64,000 nt of DNA from Chondrilla cf. caribensis (GCA_964020155.1 OZ026549.1:1883633-1947632); one strand, 5' to 3'. Numbered from the stretch's first letter, positions 13,467 to 27,185 are shown. The notes: generated by a model not told the origin, from the sequence alone. A program made the numbers and translations.

Positions 13467-15469
13467 ATGCTAATTCAACTGAATTCAACCCAGAGACCAA
13501 GCACCCAGTGGTAAGGTTGTACCATGTGAAGATTAATCACATGGTTATCACATGGCAGTCTCCTGATTGTCATGTGATTCTCACTATTGTTTTCTCCCCA
13601 GGTGATAGACATGCCCGAACACCACCCAGGTGACATGGGTGGGACCATGAGGCTGGGCAAGAGGAAGACCATCTTCAAGACCAAGGACTGTATAATAAGT
13701 AAGCCTATATGTGCATGCTGTGGATACATGCGTAAATACATACACGTGTAATTCATGTACTGTATGTACGTATATATATGTCTGTGTTGTGCCAATTACA
13801 GCTCATAACTAATCAATTACCAATGTCATTGCTTGAATTTTTCAAGAACCAATTGCCATTACAATCATTGCTGCTTTTGAACAATTCCTGTTAAAACTAC
13901 TTTGAGCAATTCCTAATACTATTACAATTACTTACATATGTACATGTGTACGTACATATGTATGTATGTTTTGTGTGTGTATGTTTTTAGGTATAGGAGG
14001 TATATTTAATGTATAGTATCACTTGCAATGCTTACCACCTATTTACTTGTGTTGTGGATGGTATGCTTTTCTGGTCTTGTCAATGGGTGCACTGTTCATA
14101 CTGTCCTCCTCCCTCAGGGAAGTTGTACAGAGATATGGACTTTGTAGAAGAACAACACAGACACCGCTATGAGGTGAGGATTGCCTCTGATGTAGGTTTC
14201 ATGCAGTGTAGTTGAAATCCTTCATCGATACCAGCATGTGTAAATGAATGTGCCCACGGGGTATAACTACTAGTACGTGTATTCCATATACTGTGTGTGT
14301 GTGTGTGTGTGCGCACGTGTGTGTATGTGAGAGTGTGTGCATGTATGCAGATTACATGTGAGAATGAAACCAGGTCCACTGGTATTTTAGCTCTTGAGTA
14401 TTTCAACTGATATGCTCCCTGACACTCAATGTTTGTAAAATATGCCATCTTGTCCCTCAGCAACTGCTGGGTCATATCCTGCTTACTGTGTGCTACATAC
14501 CAACTTCCACTGCCTGGAATATGGGGTGTCTGTGCTCTGTGTGTTTGCTTCTGCAACATTGTATTACATCCAGCTATGATCATACATGCGTACGTACCCA
14601 CATGTACTGTTATGCCATATTCCTGTATTCCTTGTTAGATCAATCCCGAGTTTGTTTCAGAATTTGAGAAACATGGTTTAATGTTTGTGGGACATGATGA
14701 GAAACAGGAGAGGATGGAAATCATGGAGTTGAGAGGTTTGCTCCACACGACCATACTGTCATGCTCACATACGTACGTACATATACTGTACATACATACA
14801 TGGTTATGTGTACATGCATGCATTCGTACCTGTGTGCATCTATATTCTATATGCACATGTATGCGTATGTACACATTAAATTTTGTTCATGTATGTATGG
14901 GGAGCACAGAGAGAGAATGTACTGCATCCACTCATTCAATACATACTTAACCACCTGCTGTACTATGTGCTCATCCTGACTACTGTAAGTAATCATCTTG
15001 CTCCCTGCGCACAGCGTGGATATGCACATTCATATGTATTGTATGTATTTTATGTAGTCTTTATTCTGTACATCAGCAACGTGTTGTGTTTCATTGTTGT
15101 TCCTTTATGTGTTTGTTTACAAACAGTGAGCTTGTTCACCTTATTCACTATTTTGTGTATGGTTGTTATCGAGTCCCTTTCCTATTGTTTCCAACAGGAC
15201 ACAAGTATTTTGTAGCAGCTCAGTACCACCCAGAGTATCTGACACGCCCCCTCAAGCCGTCCCCGCCCTTCATGGGCCTCATCCTTGCCTCCTGCAGTAA
15301 ACTTAAGCAGTACATCGAGCGAGGTTGCCAGGTCTCTCCAAAGAGTTCCTACGACCACTCGTTCTGTGAGGATGAGCTCGATGATGAGGTGACACAGGCC
15401 ATGCAGTCCAACATGACTCAGAGCAGTCCTCCACGGCTGGATGTCAACAAACTAACACAACAGAGCTAA
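13467..15469 (+). CDS. CTPS1: CTP synthase, C-terminal glutaminase part only (5' truncated)
   Basis: Five exons, 13467-13510, 13602-13698, 14118-14173, 14639-14735 and 15198-15469, join in phase with no stops and encode about 188 residues. They match the end of animal CTP synthase, which makes CTP from UTP with ammonia from glutamine. Landmarks are [13 protein letters not shown], the stretch from [11 protein letters not shown] to MRLGKR, and [16 protein letters not shown], which carries the class I amidotransferase His and Glu. The amidoligase domain and the part of the glutaminase domain with the nucleophilic Cys should lie upstream, but NLR sequence is there instead. The fragment cannot be active alone. 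Open frames and good splice sites suggest a recent truncation, an expressed fusion, or a collapsed assembly. The donor at 14736 (gtttgc) is weak. Confidence 0.85.
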
Positions 15470-16363
15470 ACACAGTGAAGCATTAACACACATGTACACA
15501 GCTAACCAGTCTATTACTTTAGTGTGTACATAGGTGAGATGTGATTTTGATCCTTTCAGCTTTAATGTCTCCTCAAAACAGTTACTTTTTGATTCAATGT
15601 TTTATATTTATATATAGCACTTTCATCAAGCTGTATGTCATGTATGCTTGTATGTATTGACAACAGAAGTTGTTGTTGTCCATCAATTTACATTTCTGTA
15701 CATTAAAGTATATTTCAACATTCTTAAGCATGTACTCATGATCAAAGTTGTATAATGACGACAATACCACAATATCATTCTAACAGACCTTGTGGTGACC
15801 AGTCAGGCAACTTTACCGTTTCACTGATCACCACAACCTGCCCGGTGTTCATGTATAATAATATTATGACTCACAACAACTCTATAATATTTATGCATAC
15901 ACCCTCCTGAATGTGTTACAGGTGTATGGTGACCAGGAACAAAGATAAGTTTTCAAAATAATTACTGTTGTCACTCCATATATATGTAGCCTGATCTCCT
16001 GTGTCCATGTGACTGACACACCATGTACTACTACAGATATGTACATATACACCCTTTTGGGGGGTACAACCTTTAAATTCACACAACCAACTTGTGAGAG
16101 ATAATTCAAAATTTCATTTTTGGTCATCACAACTGACCAGTGTCCATAATACAATATACAGTATAAGCTATGTGTACGTATATTATGTAGTAGACTGGTA
16201 CTCTGGCAAGTACATCAGATTCTCCAGATCACTGCAATACCAGCTGAAACCAATCATACCAACAGCACCTTTCTGCATGTATATAAGTAACTGAGTTGTA
16301 AGTTTAATACATGTGTTCTGTAATAAATATTATAATATTATCACATTCTACATAAGATGCCTC
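15470..16363. other. Intergenic, between CTPS end and gene X copy B
   Basis: AT-rich sequence with a candidate polyadenylation signal (attaaa) near 15702. Short inverted matches built on ggtgaccag/ctgatcacc lie at 15790-15840 and about 16120-16150. No gene seen. Confidence 0.5.
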
Positions 16364-17249
16364 CTATTCAACCTGACGTGGAGAGAAAGAGGGATGGTCA
16401 AAACAGCAACAAGTAAGCAACCAATATGAAATGGTCTACTAACAGATTGTGTCTTGCGGTCCAAGAGCTGTTTCACCTCATTCCTACCTCTTATCTAGTT
16501 GGTGGGCATGGAACCATAAAAAAATACCTACAAGTGTGCACGTGATATGTACATATGTAATGTGTAACACACATACGTACATATCACAAGTTTCTTAACA
16601 TATCAACTACATATGTACGTAAACACATATGTGCAAGTGGTCAGCTGTTGCCTGTGTATCACTAAGTGATGAACCTGCACCTTTTGACCCTAGAACTTCC
16701 GGGGGGGTTCCAAAAGCTGATGGTCTCTTCTCATTTCTTCCTGATACTTCCTTCCATTGTCACTTATCCTGGCAAACCACACAATACCCCTGATAAAACT
16801 ATGTACATATACAAAAGAACATACACAAAGCAGCATGTCAGCATATACGTACCATCCTCATAAAAGGCCTGTGAATATCAGACTGTATTTCAGTTCTTTT
16901 CTGGATTATCTCCAGCTCTTCAGCCTGAGACGGAAATGCAGTCACCACACAAGTATAGGCAGTGCATACATTATCTGTATGTATGAACCAAATTAAACAC
17001 ATGACATTGTACGTACATACATACATATTTTAGCACATAAGTAGCATGTAGCAGATGTACTTTTAAGTATGTACACTTATACAGTATGGAAGTGCATATA
17101 CATGAACAGTACTACAAGTACAGAATAATGCTCAAGTAGTGAAATGGACACACTATGATATAATATATAGTATACGTATGTATGAACCTTTCTTTTGCTT
17201 CCCTGTCAACCACAGCTTGGACAATCTGCTCATCTTCATCACTTTTCTC
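16364..17249 (-). pseudogene. Gene X copy B, disrupted
   Basis: Minus-strand exons can be placed at 17249-17188, 16924-16853, one starting at 16768, 16494-16444 (reads IRGRNEVKQLLDRKTQS) and a terminal piece 16372-16364 giving VE and a stop. Against copy A, the first exon has lost 2 bases at its start and 1 near its end, so its reading phase no longer fits. Its donor is weakened (gttcat instead of gtgcat). The exon at 16768 reads a TGA at its third codon in the expected phase. This indicates a decaying copy, though its 3' exons help define the gene. Family unknown. Confidence 0.5.
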
Positions 17250-18244
17250 CTACACAACTATATACTATACATAATACAAATATGTACATACTGTGGTTAC
17301 ATATGTACATGTGTACATGTGTATATGCAAACGCATACATATGTTCGTAGAGTCCATTTAAGGTGAACACGCAAAAGTACATACACATATGCATGTACCA
17401 GCTGGAAGGTAGTGGAAATAGCCACAACTACAACACATATTCACACTTTACGTTTATTCTGTTTTGACCTTCCCAGGATTTACCAGAACATGATACAGCA
17501 ACCCTTAAATGTGTATACGTAAATAGTTACAAACAATACAATATCATGTATGTATATTATATGAATACATGTAAACCTGTAGAAATTAAACGGAATCCAA
17601 TGTATGTATGTACATGTGTGTGTGCATGCACGTATGTGTGTGTGCACATATGTGTACTGTGTGTGTGCACATGTGAATGCACATATATGTACGTACCTAT
17701 GTGTGTGTACGTATGTATGTGCATGTGTGGGTGTGTAGGTGTGCATGTTCGTGCATTTCCCATGTGTACCAATTAGACGCTAGTTTTGATGATGCCAGAG
17801 AATGATGTTCTGGTGTATAATAGAACTCACATTTCTCACTACAAGAGAGTCCTTCAGTGGTTTACGGTAAATCTGCTTCCCCTAAATAGTATAGCATAGA
17901 GAAGAGGTGGTAATGTCCTCATTCATTGTTTATCGAAGCCGCGCGTTGTGCTCAAATTCTAGCGCACCGTTCTCTTAATGTATGTACATTATTTCATTAC
18001 TGAAAATTTCCAATATTCTGTTAAATACCCCCCAAAAACTACCATACTATGATATACCCTTACATACCCTGCGAGTCACTAAACAATGTTTACACCTAGT
18101 AACGCAGATAAAATCGGGAATTTACAATCCCGTTGTTAGACCATAGATCACACTGTAAACATAGGTATTAAGGGTCTATGCTCTAAACTAGTTTAGAGTA
18201 CAAGGTTAGAGTATCTACGCATGGTTTGGTAGAGACTCATGATT
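17250..18244. other. Gene X 5' flank, copy B; no gene seen
   Basis: Matches 435-1535 and then 2139-2245 of copy A. The TG-rich patch at 17610-17735 is interrupted and much shorter than the copy A run. No exon can be supported. Confidence 0.45.
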
Positions 18245-18486
18245 GCTACGGCGTAGACAGGGGTAAAAAATAGTTCTTGAGCAATCACTTATCAGATTGA
18301 AATCATGATTGAAAGAACGACCCTCCAGCGCCGTTGTATTCTACAACAACCCTAACCTTGTTGTAGAATACAACAGTGCTGGGGGGTCGTTCTTCCTACA
18401 TGATCCTCGAAACGTATTACATTTCAATCATTTCAATCTGCTACGTGATCGCTCAAGAATTATTTTTTTAACCCTTTCTACGTAGC
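18245..18486. mobile_element. 242-bp foldback MITE upstream of NLR copy 2
   Basis: The two halves are imperfect inverted copies almost to the centre: gctacgg...gtagac at the left against gctacgtagaaag at the right, and a perfect 17-bp stem gttgtattctacaacaa near the middle. Copy A lacks it at the corresponding site (about 2248). It inserted roughly 280 bp upstream of the intact NLR start codon. Confidence 0.8.
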
Positions 18487-18489
18487 TAT

Positions 18490-18766
18490 GCATCGACTAA
18501 CGAAGTATAGAACTCACTCATATTATGATGTCCACCATTTCTTCAAGTCACAGGTCTTCGAGAAGACATTAGCAGGGTGACCGCCCGTTATCAACAGAGA
18601 TTGAGCATATTAGACAATCGAGTTTCTTCCCTGGACCACAACGATTGGTTTTGGAGTAAGGTTAAAGGGGAATTCCTGATCCTCGTAGACTAACATTTTA
18701 TCCGGACACACCCACCTAACTGACATATTTGCTCGTCAACTTCGTTGTTATCCTGTACGTACATCG
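18490..18766 (+). promoter_or_regulatory. Conserved NLR upstream block, copy 2
   Basis: Same block as upstream of the other NLR starts, ending tcctgtacgtacat(c/t)gATGGC in all four. Likely the 5' untranslated region and proximal promoter. The MITE at 18245-18486 abuts its upstream edge. Confidence 0.4.
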
Positions 18767-21700
18767 ATGGCAGAAAAACCGACATCTTCCAGTCCTCCAG
18801 AGGAAAAGGAATCTTCGCCTTGTCAATTGAAAGGTATAAGTGTATGCCGGTCAAATTGCGCACTCGATGTCATGCGTCACGTCTTTTCAAATGTAGGTGG
18901 CAGTAGAAAGAGGCCAGATCAGCCTTGTTCTGGTTCGAGTCTGCAAAGCAAGCTTTACAGGGAGAACAGTGACATTGGTGGTGAGTACAGTTCCCCATGT
19001 AGCCTATTTCACATGTCACTAAACCCTGTACTGCAGTTCCTCCACTTGTCCTCTCAGTGCAGTACTGTATAATGTGTGAACAACTCAGTCACTTGTGATC
19101 AATCACTGACTGATACCATTTATGTACTGTTTGAAGTGAACTGGAAGAGAGTGTTGTTTTCAGAACCTGTATGTTGACATGGACACATGTATTTTCTCAC
19201 TTTTTCCAGAACTATAATATACAGTATTACTGTACTGTGTGTTCTTCACTTACCTATTTGATATTATCATCTACCATATCAGTGCATTAATAAGTCCTTA
19301 GTATGTACTGTTGTACACACATTGGGCTATGTGTATAGATTAGTGAATTCCAGAGTTTCTTCCACTCACAGACAATCCAGTCAAGACCACATTGCAGAAG
19401 TGTTATGCCTATCTGAGGGAAAACCTGTCTGTTGACAATGAATTGTCAGCAAAGCTGTACGGATGTGAGCCACAGCTGTTGGATAAAGCAACTTTTGTTG
19501 AAATTGGAGCTTTAAATAAGTATGGCCAACCTTATGAAGCATTTCAAAAATGGTACCAATTTGCTGAATCAGGATATACCGAGGAGAGACTGAGAGTGTT
19601 TTGTGAATGTCTGGAAGAGGTAGGGAAGGAAGCCAAGCCGAAGCTGATTGAAGTAGCCAAGAAGATAAGGAGGGATCTATTGAGAGGTGATTAGTATGGA
19701 GTATTGACAGTGATGTTGTATGTACAGTACATGGTGTAGTGTACCTGGGACTGTACACTAATCCGTGTTTTGCCTTAATAGTGATGTTGAGATGTTTTGA
19801 AGTATGTGTACATATTGATTCCCATGGATTCCCATATGGATTCTCACTGATTTACTTTATACCCAGTTTTATATGCTGTGTTATTGCTAATGGGTTTTGA
19901 CTGTGCTTCAAATCTTCCTCACTGTTCTGTTTACCAATCTCACTCTCGCCAGTGGGAGTATTCAAGATATTATCCACATAACATTAGTATTAAATAATTT
20001 TATAAAGATTTATGTGTACCATTTCACATAACAATATAATAAATAATATTATAATATGTAGATCAACTTTCTCATTTTCCATGTATCATTAGAATCCCCC
20101 AGCACTCATGATATACCAGTTCCTGTTGACAGACCACAGGGAAGTACACAGATAGTGAGTTAGTATCTGACCTCATTGTCCATAGATTCAAGCAGTACAG
20201 TACTCCTTTATACTTGATTCCAGCATGGATGGTATACTCAAGCCTGGTTCACAATATGTCCCAAGGGCCTGCGATGTAACGCGACACTCCTACTGCTACC
20301 AATTTTGATTGTCGCAGTGTCTTTTGTAGTCGCATTGTGGCTTGTTGACAGACCACAGGGAAGTACACAGAAAGTGAGTTAGTATATCCTCATAGTTTCA
20401 AGCAATCCAGCACGGATGATTCCCTCATGAGGGTGAACTGGTGTATGTTTTGTGTTCATTGTTTGTATAGGTGGTCATGTTATGTAAACTCACCCTGGGG
20501 TCTGTTGTGACAGTTGTAGGCTTGGGGTCTCCACACAAGCACTTGTCTTGGTTGTGAGGGATAACCTGTATACCAGGGATCCTACTACTCTGTAGGGACT
20601 AGCACTGAAATTTATATAGAGTCCTATTGAAGTGAGGTTTTATCTGTCAATTCAAGACCTTTTCAGCCCCAATTAGTACACTTGTGTAGATCTTTGCACA
20701 GCTTGGTCCCATATGTGACACTGTGACTCAAACTATTGGTTGCCACTTGCCACTAACCATGTTTGGCTTGTTAAACTACATTCTAGTAGTAACGTGCACA
20801 CACTTGTGTACATATTATCAAGTATATGTTATCCGTATAATATACTGTATATGGCAATATTATAATTATACTACATTTTATATAATATTATATTCTATAT
20901 TATATAATAATTGTATAGCATATTATATTTTAATATTTAATGCATGCTCCCTAGGATCCACTTGGAGACCCACTGGTCCAGAAACTGAAGGGCCATGCCT
21001 ACAACCAATATGAAAGGTTCAAGGTAGGAGAAGGAGGGAGGAAAATGGAGTACGTTCGACTAGCAGTACTCCCGGGCCAGCCAGATGTTCCGATGGAACC
21101 AGAAACAACAAATGATCGTCTTGTTTTCCTCCAAAAGTACAGAGACTGTGGAGGAGAAGGCAAGAAGGTCGATCGCTACATAGATGCCTCAGAGCTTCTT
21201 CTGAAAGGAAGTGATAGTCTGAGGGTCATCTACGGTCATGCAGGTATTGGGAAGACAACCCTTCTGAAGCATATCAGCCGAGCACTAGCCAGGAAGGAAG
21301 TGGAGAGTGACTACACCTTAGTGCTCTATTTTCCTCTGAGGGAGAAGACTGTGTCTAGTGCCAAGGACCTGGAGGAGCTGCTGTCATACTACACCTCGGG
21401 AGACAAGAAACTGGACCTCTCTGAGTTGAGCCAATCTCTGATTGACACATCAGGTAAGGATGTTCTCTTTGTCTTTGACGGAGCGGATGAAGTCAGAGAA
21501 CTCCTCTCCACCGAAGATAGTAGCATTTTCCGGGAAATCATTCAAAGTCGAAACCTTCCTCAAGCCAATGTGATTATCACCAGTCGTCCTGGAAGCCTCC
21601 CATTCCTTCAGGAACACAGTACAGTGTTCTACGAGATTCATGGATTTGATGAAGAATCCATCCAAAGCTATGTCCATGAATTCTTCCAAGCCAAACCTGA

Positions 21701-24688
21701 GGAAGGACAGAAGATGCTGGATGAGCTGCATTCCCGTCCGGACCTCATGGGAGGGGCCTACATTCCAATGAATCTCTTTATCTTCTGTTCCATTTATGCA
21801 GGTCGTAAATTCCCTCCCACAATGACCCTCTGCTATAAACAGTTTATTTGTAATGTGATCATGAGGGAATGTAAGAAGAGCGGCATTGCCTGTAGAGTGG
21901 ACCCACTCCTCGATAGTTTATCAGATGACGTGAAGGGACTGTTGAATTCTCTTAGCTTATTGGCCTATGAAGGCATGATGAAGACTCCGCCCACCTTTGT
22001 GTTTGATGAAGACGATATCCAAGGAGCTTTCCCCTCTCTTCAACCAGAAGCTGCCTTTGAAGAATCTCTCTTCAAAGGACTCCTCCACCAACACTCCAGC
22101 ATAGTGGGATACCTAACCAGCAGTACGTTCCATTTCTCCCACACAACCACTCAGGAGTTCTTCTGCGCCTACCACATCAGCCAGCTACCAGACGTTGAGC
22201 AGTTGCAGTTTGTACAAGAGAACTTTAGTAATCTAAAGTTTTCAATGGTATCCCGTTTCTATGCAGGTCTTACAGGCCTTTCATCACCTGAAGTAGCTTC
22301 TTTCCTCTGTCGTCTTCACCCACAGCCCAATGCCTTCTATTCACAGTCTTCTGTGCATTCTTTGTCTCTCCCATCTAAGTGTACCAATAATGATCCTCAC
22401 CTTTTGTACATTATTCACTCTCTTTATGAGTCTCAAAACTCACATTTGACACTAAACATTGTACAACACCTCAACCAATCACTTCATTTTGTTCTCCATC
22501 TCACTCCTCATGATACTCTTACTATTGCTCACTGTTTGAGTAAATGTACTCACTTGAGAGAACTGAAGCTGATTCCCTCGAGCTCCAAGCTTCTTAATCC
22601 ATCATCTTTGTCTCATGTCTTTTCTATCTTACAAGCAAATGTTCATTTGCAGGGTTTACATCTCAGGGTAGATCACTTGTCCTCAGCAGGTGAGACACCC
22701 TGTTATTGAATTATTTGTATGTATATCTTACTCAATGTTCAATGCACTATAATTCCACATGTGTACTAGTGTGTTTTGCTGTGTGTGCCACATAACTTGC
22801 CCTATTCACCATACACTGTTCATATGTACTTGTAGTTGGCGTATTATGTATTGATGTACATGATGTGCTATTGGTAGAGTTTGTGTACAACTTTGTGTGT
22901 ATAGTGTTTGTCAGTGAGGTGCTTTTATAATTATTAACATTTAGATGCCAGTAGCCTAATCAGTTTGACATCAGTGAAGAGGTTGTTCCTTAATGTGCAA
23001 GTGACAACACTGCCTGCATTGTCAGCCATCTTTGATAGCACTACCATTGTGAAATTGACACTTCATGTGGGTCACCTTGAAGCTGTAAGTAAAAAAACAC
23101 CATCTGTTGAATAACTAAGGATGTAAGTATAATCATTTTATTTCTAAATTCCCTTCATCTAATAGGAAATTGACAATGAGAGCCATAAGTCAGAGCTGAT
23201 TCATTCAGTGATAGAGAATACCACTTTGAGGAAACTGCACCTAAGTGGTACATCCTACTTCATGGTACCAGTGCTACATGGTGTAGCAGGTAATACTTTA
23301 ATTGAAGACCTTGAAGTGGGAAGTGAGTTAATTGAAGCTTATTTTAATTACCATGACAACTGTTACAGCTTTATGGTTTTCCACCTTGAATTGATAACAT
23401 CAGCTTGGAATGATGAAGATGTAGCAAAAGCATTGGCCACCATCTGTGTTGCAAACACAAAGTTGAGGAGAGTTAGGATGGCGTTTGTTTCTCCTCTACC
23501 TGTGATGAAATCACTTTCTACAAGAGAAGTGCCACTAGAGGAACTTCAGATCGATCCACCTTTGGTATGTTGACTCCAATGATGTGTGATTTAACAGCTG
23601 ATGTACGTGTGTGATTTGTATTGTGTTGAGATGAGGATGTGTTTACCATTAGGTCATTGCTATGGGGGCTCCACTTCAGTATCTTTATGAATTAACAGTA
23701 GTTTATTCATTGCCAACTATACGATATATGCAATTTCACACCCACCACCCACGATAATGGTGTCGATCACCAGGGTCAACAGTGTATGAGTTTGGGTGAA
23801 TGAATGGTGTAGCATAGACAGCTGTGATTGGATTGTCTTACCGTTTGAACTTTGAGATTTTTCGTTTTTTACTATAATTTCAGCTAAATCCAAGGCTTTC
23901 CTTCAAGAACAGCACTGGTCTTGCAAATGACAGGACATAAGGCCCTACTAGTTTGCTGGCCTTTCAACTGGTTAGCCTCATTCCCGTCATTGGCAAGTTT
24001 GTTCCTTCAAGAATGCCTTGAGCTCGGCTATAATTGCAGTAGATGGTGAAAAACTGAAAGACTTAATGATTTCCATCACAGCTGCCCAAGTACAGTATAC
24101 GACATCACATATTCGCATGAATTCATCTACTGTCTACCTCAGTGACCCACTTTTGTGGGCAGTGGACTTAAATTTACATTTACATACAAATTTCATTAAT
24201 CCATGTGTACCCCTAGTTCCAAGAAGTTATACATGAGTGCACCTGTACATGTAGTTATGCATCTGACATGCATGACAAACGAAGATCACTCTGTAGTGGT
24301 CTAGGAAGAGGAATTGTCACTGAATGTTGTGAACATCCACATCTTCATTCTCATCCTGTCCTTCCAGCACTATGTACTGTAGATGTAGAGTGTCTGACGT
24401 TTGAGGTCAGTTGTTTATTGTTGTGGTCTTGTTCATCATTATTGACAGGATAGGGAGAGAGTGTTTAGTGAAGATGAGTTGAAGGAGATGGAGAAGTATG
24501 CTGAAGAGATGAAAGTAGTGGAGGTCACTCTCAATGTTTTGAGCAACACTGATGTATGTGATGCTATTTCCACTGGGTTGGAAAGAAACAAGTTCTTAAA
24601 ACAAGTGACCTTGTTTGATGTGCCAAAAGAGAAGATGGAGTTTGTCAAATCAAAGTTGTCATCCATAAAAACTGTAACTGTTGAATAG
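18767..24688 (+). CDS. NLR-family receptor: CARD-like, NACHT, LRR (intact copy)
   Basis: Exon 1 is 18767-18980, optionally with a 63-nt intron at 18834-18896, and gives a Ser/Lys-rich leader. A CARD/death-fold-like exon (19372-19686) and a linker (20093-20154) follow. The NACHT exon (20955-22689) has Walker A GHAGIGKTTLLKH, Walker B DVLFVFDGADEV and a sensor motif VIITSRPGS, then a helical region and the first LRR-like turns. LRR-like exons are 22945-23084 and 23166-23564, with a last exon at 24449-24688. Phases agree throughout these. Exons between 23565 and 24448 are uncertain (candidates at 23653 and about 24297). Animal NLRs are cytosolic sensors that oligomerise through NACHT and signal through the N-terminal death fold. 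The ligand is unknown. Confidence 0.85.
20124..20410 (+). repeat. Linker-exon tandem duplication, NLR copy 2
   Basis: Second occurrence of the duplicated linker segment described in copy 1, here with a spacing of about 220 bp. The repeat carries its own gtgagt donor word. Probably non-coding. Confidence 0.5.
23735..23840 (+). repeat. Dispersed repeat, NLR copy 2
   Basis: Counterpart of 7735-7835, including gggtcaacagtg and a downstream cagctgtgattggattg. A third, more diverged copy lies at 60395-60510. Confidence 0.5.
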
Positions 24689-25221
24689 TATTTTCTAAAC
24701 ATTGCATGTCATGGCCTGTTGCCAAAGTCAATATTCCTTATTATCCTATTATGTAATGTAATAATTATTTATATATTGTTATATAATAATTAATGTATAA
24801 TGCATATAATTATGCATATATGCATAATAATGGCTTGGATCAGTTATAACTAATCATATAAACCAAATAATATATAATATTATATACTTATACCAAGTGT
24901 ATATATAATCTAAACACAATTAAATTGTGACAGAATAATATTATTATCATTTTATACGATTATAACTATATAGTATCACTACACAATGTCATACTATTAA
25001 AATGAAGGAATCTCAATAATAATGGATAATAACATTATTCTGCGTAACAAATATTATGATTATTACACATACAAAGTTAACAGATATTACAGTTGTTGGG
25101 AAAAAATATGAAATTAACTCCATTCATGATTGAGGTATGGGTCATATTATCTATGAATAAACCAAGGATTTCATCTTGTCAATGAGCTCATTCACCAATC
25201 TTCAAATGGTGAATCCACAGA
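24689..25221. other. AT-rich spacer after NLR copy 2
   Basis: AT-rich, with short palindromic at/ta runs. The last 150 bp realign with copy A near 9660-9798. No gene seen. Confidence 0.6.
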
Positions 25222-26241
25222 TCATTCACCAAAGCTGCACAGGGGAAGACCAACAGTGAGTACTAACAGGTAGACAGAGTTAAGATAGTGAACACACTGC
25301 TTGTGTGTGATGGGGTGTGCTGTGAGTGTGCATGTAATTGAAGTATGTACGTATGTACCATTCAGGTACAGTGCAGACCTTAGCATGACACACACAGTAC
25401 TTGTGTACAAGTAATCAACTGGACATAAGTACCCATGTATGTACAGTAGAAAACTGGTGAGACAAACTACAAGGGACCCACAAAATCAGTTCTTGTTATC
25501 AGATGTTCTTATCAGGATTCAATTGCCATACGTACACTACTACAGTAAACCAAAGCTCCTAAATAGGTTGGCATTAAGCAGCAGTTTGTTTTGAAGGTGT
25601 TCATTCTTGTTTGTTTGTTTGTTTGTCTGTTTATCTCTACTGTGTGTACAAGTATATTCCACTAGGTACACTACTACAGTAAACCAAACCTCTTAAAGTG
25701 GCTTGTATAAAGCAGCCATTTGTTTTGAAGGCAGTTGTTTTCGTTTGCTTGTTTGTTTGTCTGTTTGTCCCTACTGTATGTACATGCATATTCAGCCAAT
25801 GAACACAATCGCAGTTGAGTCGGAGTGTGACGTGTGATCATAGTACAGTGTGTACATAATTATATGGACATGATAGGGTACACATGTACTGTACACACAC
25901 CTCATGTATGCTAGTACGTACCTGTAAGAGTCATTGGAAGGTAGGGGGATACCAAACTCATCTACTTTTCCATTCTGTTTGGATGGCTGGTGCTGTTCTT
26001 GCTTGGCTGCCTTCTCCTTCATTACAATCTCCATGTACTTCTACAGCACAGGGTCCACAAGTACATGTGAATATGATATGTATGCAGATAATACTACACA
26101 CAGTATGTACATGCACAGTATGCATGTGTGAGCCTAATACGTAAGTATTATACAGATGTACTGTACATACATATGACAGTGTACTACTTGATGTACCATT
26201 CCAGCTTCTTTCCCAGTGTCTCTCAATAGTTGCCTTTGTTT
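25222..26241 (-). pseudogene. Gene Y copy B, first visible exon damaged
   Basis: The terminal piece (25234-25222) and the main exon (26037-25922) match copy A and stay open. The upstream exon (26241-26197) has lost 14 bases relative to copy A, and its acceptor is changed from ccag to ccgg. It could not be spliced or read as in copy A. Gene Y in this copy is probably non-functional, unless that exon is skipped. Confidence 0.55.
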
Positions 26242-26680
26242 CCGGAGGAACGTATGTACATATGTAATTGCATAAATCAACATCCACCACAGTTTCTATT
26301 CACATTTACAGCACACAAGTACAGTAGGTTACAGTACAGTATGTACAAACACATGCACGTGTACATGTATTAGTTATGCTGTGCTTTTGTCGGGTACATG
26401 GAAATACACTCAGTGTTAGGAAGAGAGATAACTTGAAGGGTGACCACTACCTGTAGTCTCACTCCAGGTGACACCAACTCATACATGTACAGGGTGGCCA
26501 CTACCTGTAGTCTCACTCAATCCACCCAAGTCAACACTGTATCAACGATAATACACACATGTACACAGATACTCAACGGACCAATTAACATTCCTACATG
26601 TTATCAGTCGCATATACCAACACTCATAAGGACCAGCCGCTGTACGGTTTGCTGAGGATATATCACATGTAGTCTGCCTA
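26242..26680. other. Spacer between gene Y copy B and NLR copy 4
   Basis: Conserved with copy A on either side of its 0.9-kb insertion. Contains two tandem versions of a roughly 55-bp unit with ccactacctgtagtctcact. No exon seen. Confidence 0.4.
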
Positions 26681-26971
26681 TCGTCGACTAACGATGTATA
26701 AAACTCACTTGATATCCTTTATGTAATCCTTTGAGTCACAGGTCTTCGAGAAGACATAAGAAAGGTGACTGCTCGTTCTCGGAAGAGATTGAGCATATCA
26801 GACCACCGAGTTTCTCCCTGGAGGCTGGACATGCAAATGGCTAACATTGCAGCTATTGGCGAAGGGGGAATTCCTGTTTCTCGTAGACTAACAGGACTGA
26901 AAATTTTCCTGGTCACACCCACCAAGCTTACATTCGCTCGTCAACTTCGTTGTTATCCTGTACGTACATTG

Positions 26972-27185
26972 ATGGCAGAAAACCCCACATCTTCCAGTCC
27001 TCCAGAGGATAAGGAATCTTCGCCTTGTCAATTGGAAGGTATACGTGTATGCCGGTCAAATTGCACACTCGATGTCATTCTTCACGTCTATTCAAATGTA
27101 GGTGGTAGTAGAAAGAGGCCAGATCAGCCTTGTTCTAGTTCGAGTCTGCAAAGCAAGCGTTCCAGGGAGAACAGTGACATTGGTG
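26972..27185 (+). pseudogene. NLR 5' fragment, copy 4 (exon 1 only)
   Basis: Start codon, leader sequence and the gtgagt donor match the other NLRs. Similarity ends at about 27243, in the first intron. No CARD-like exon follows, so this is the right-hand edge of the duplicated block or a broken gene. The upstream block from 26681 is also conserved. Confidence 0.75.
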
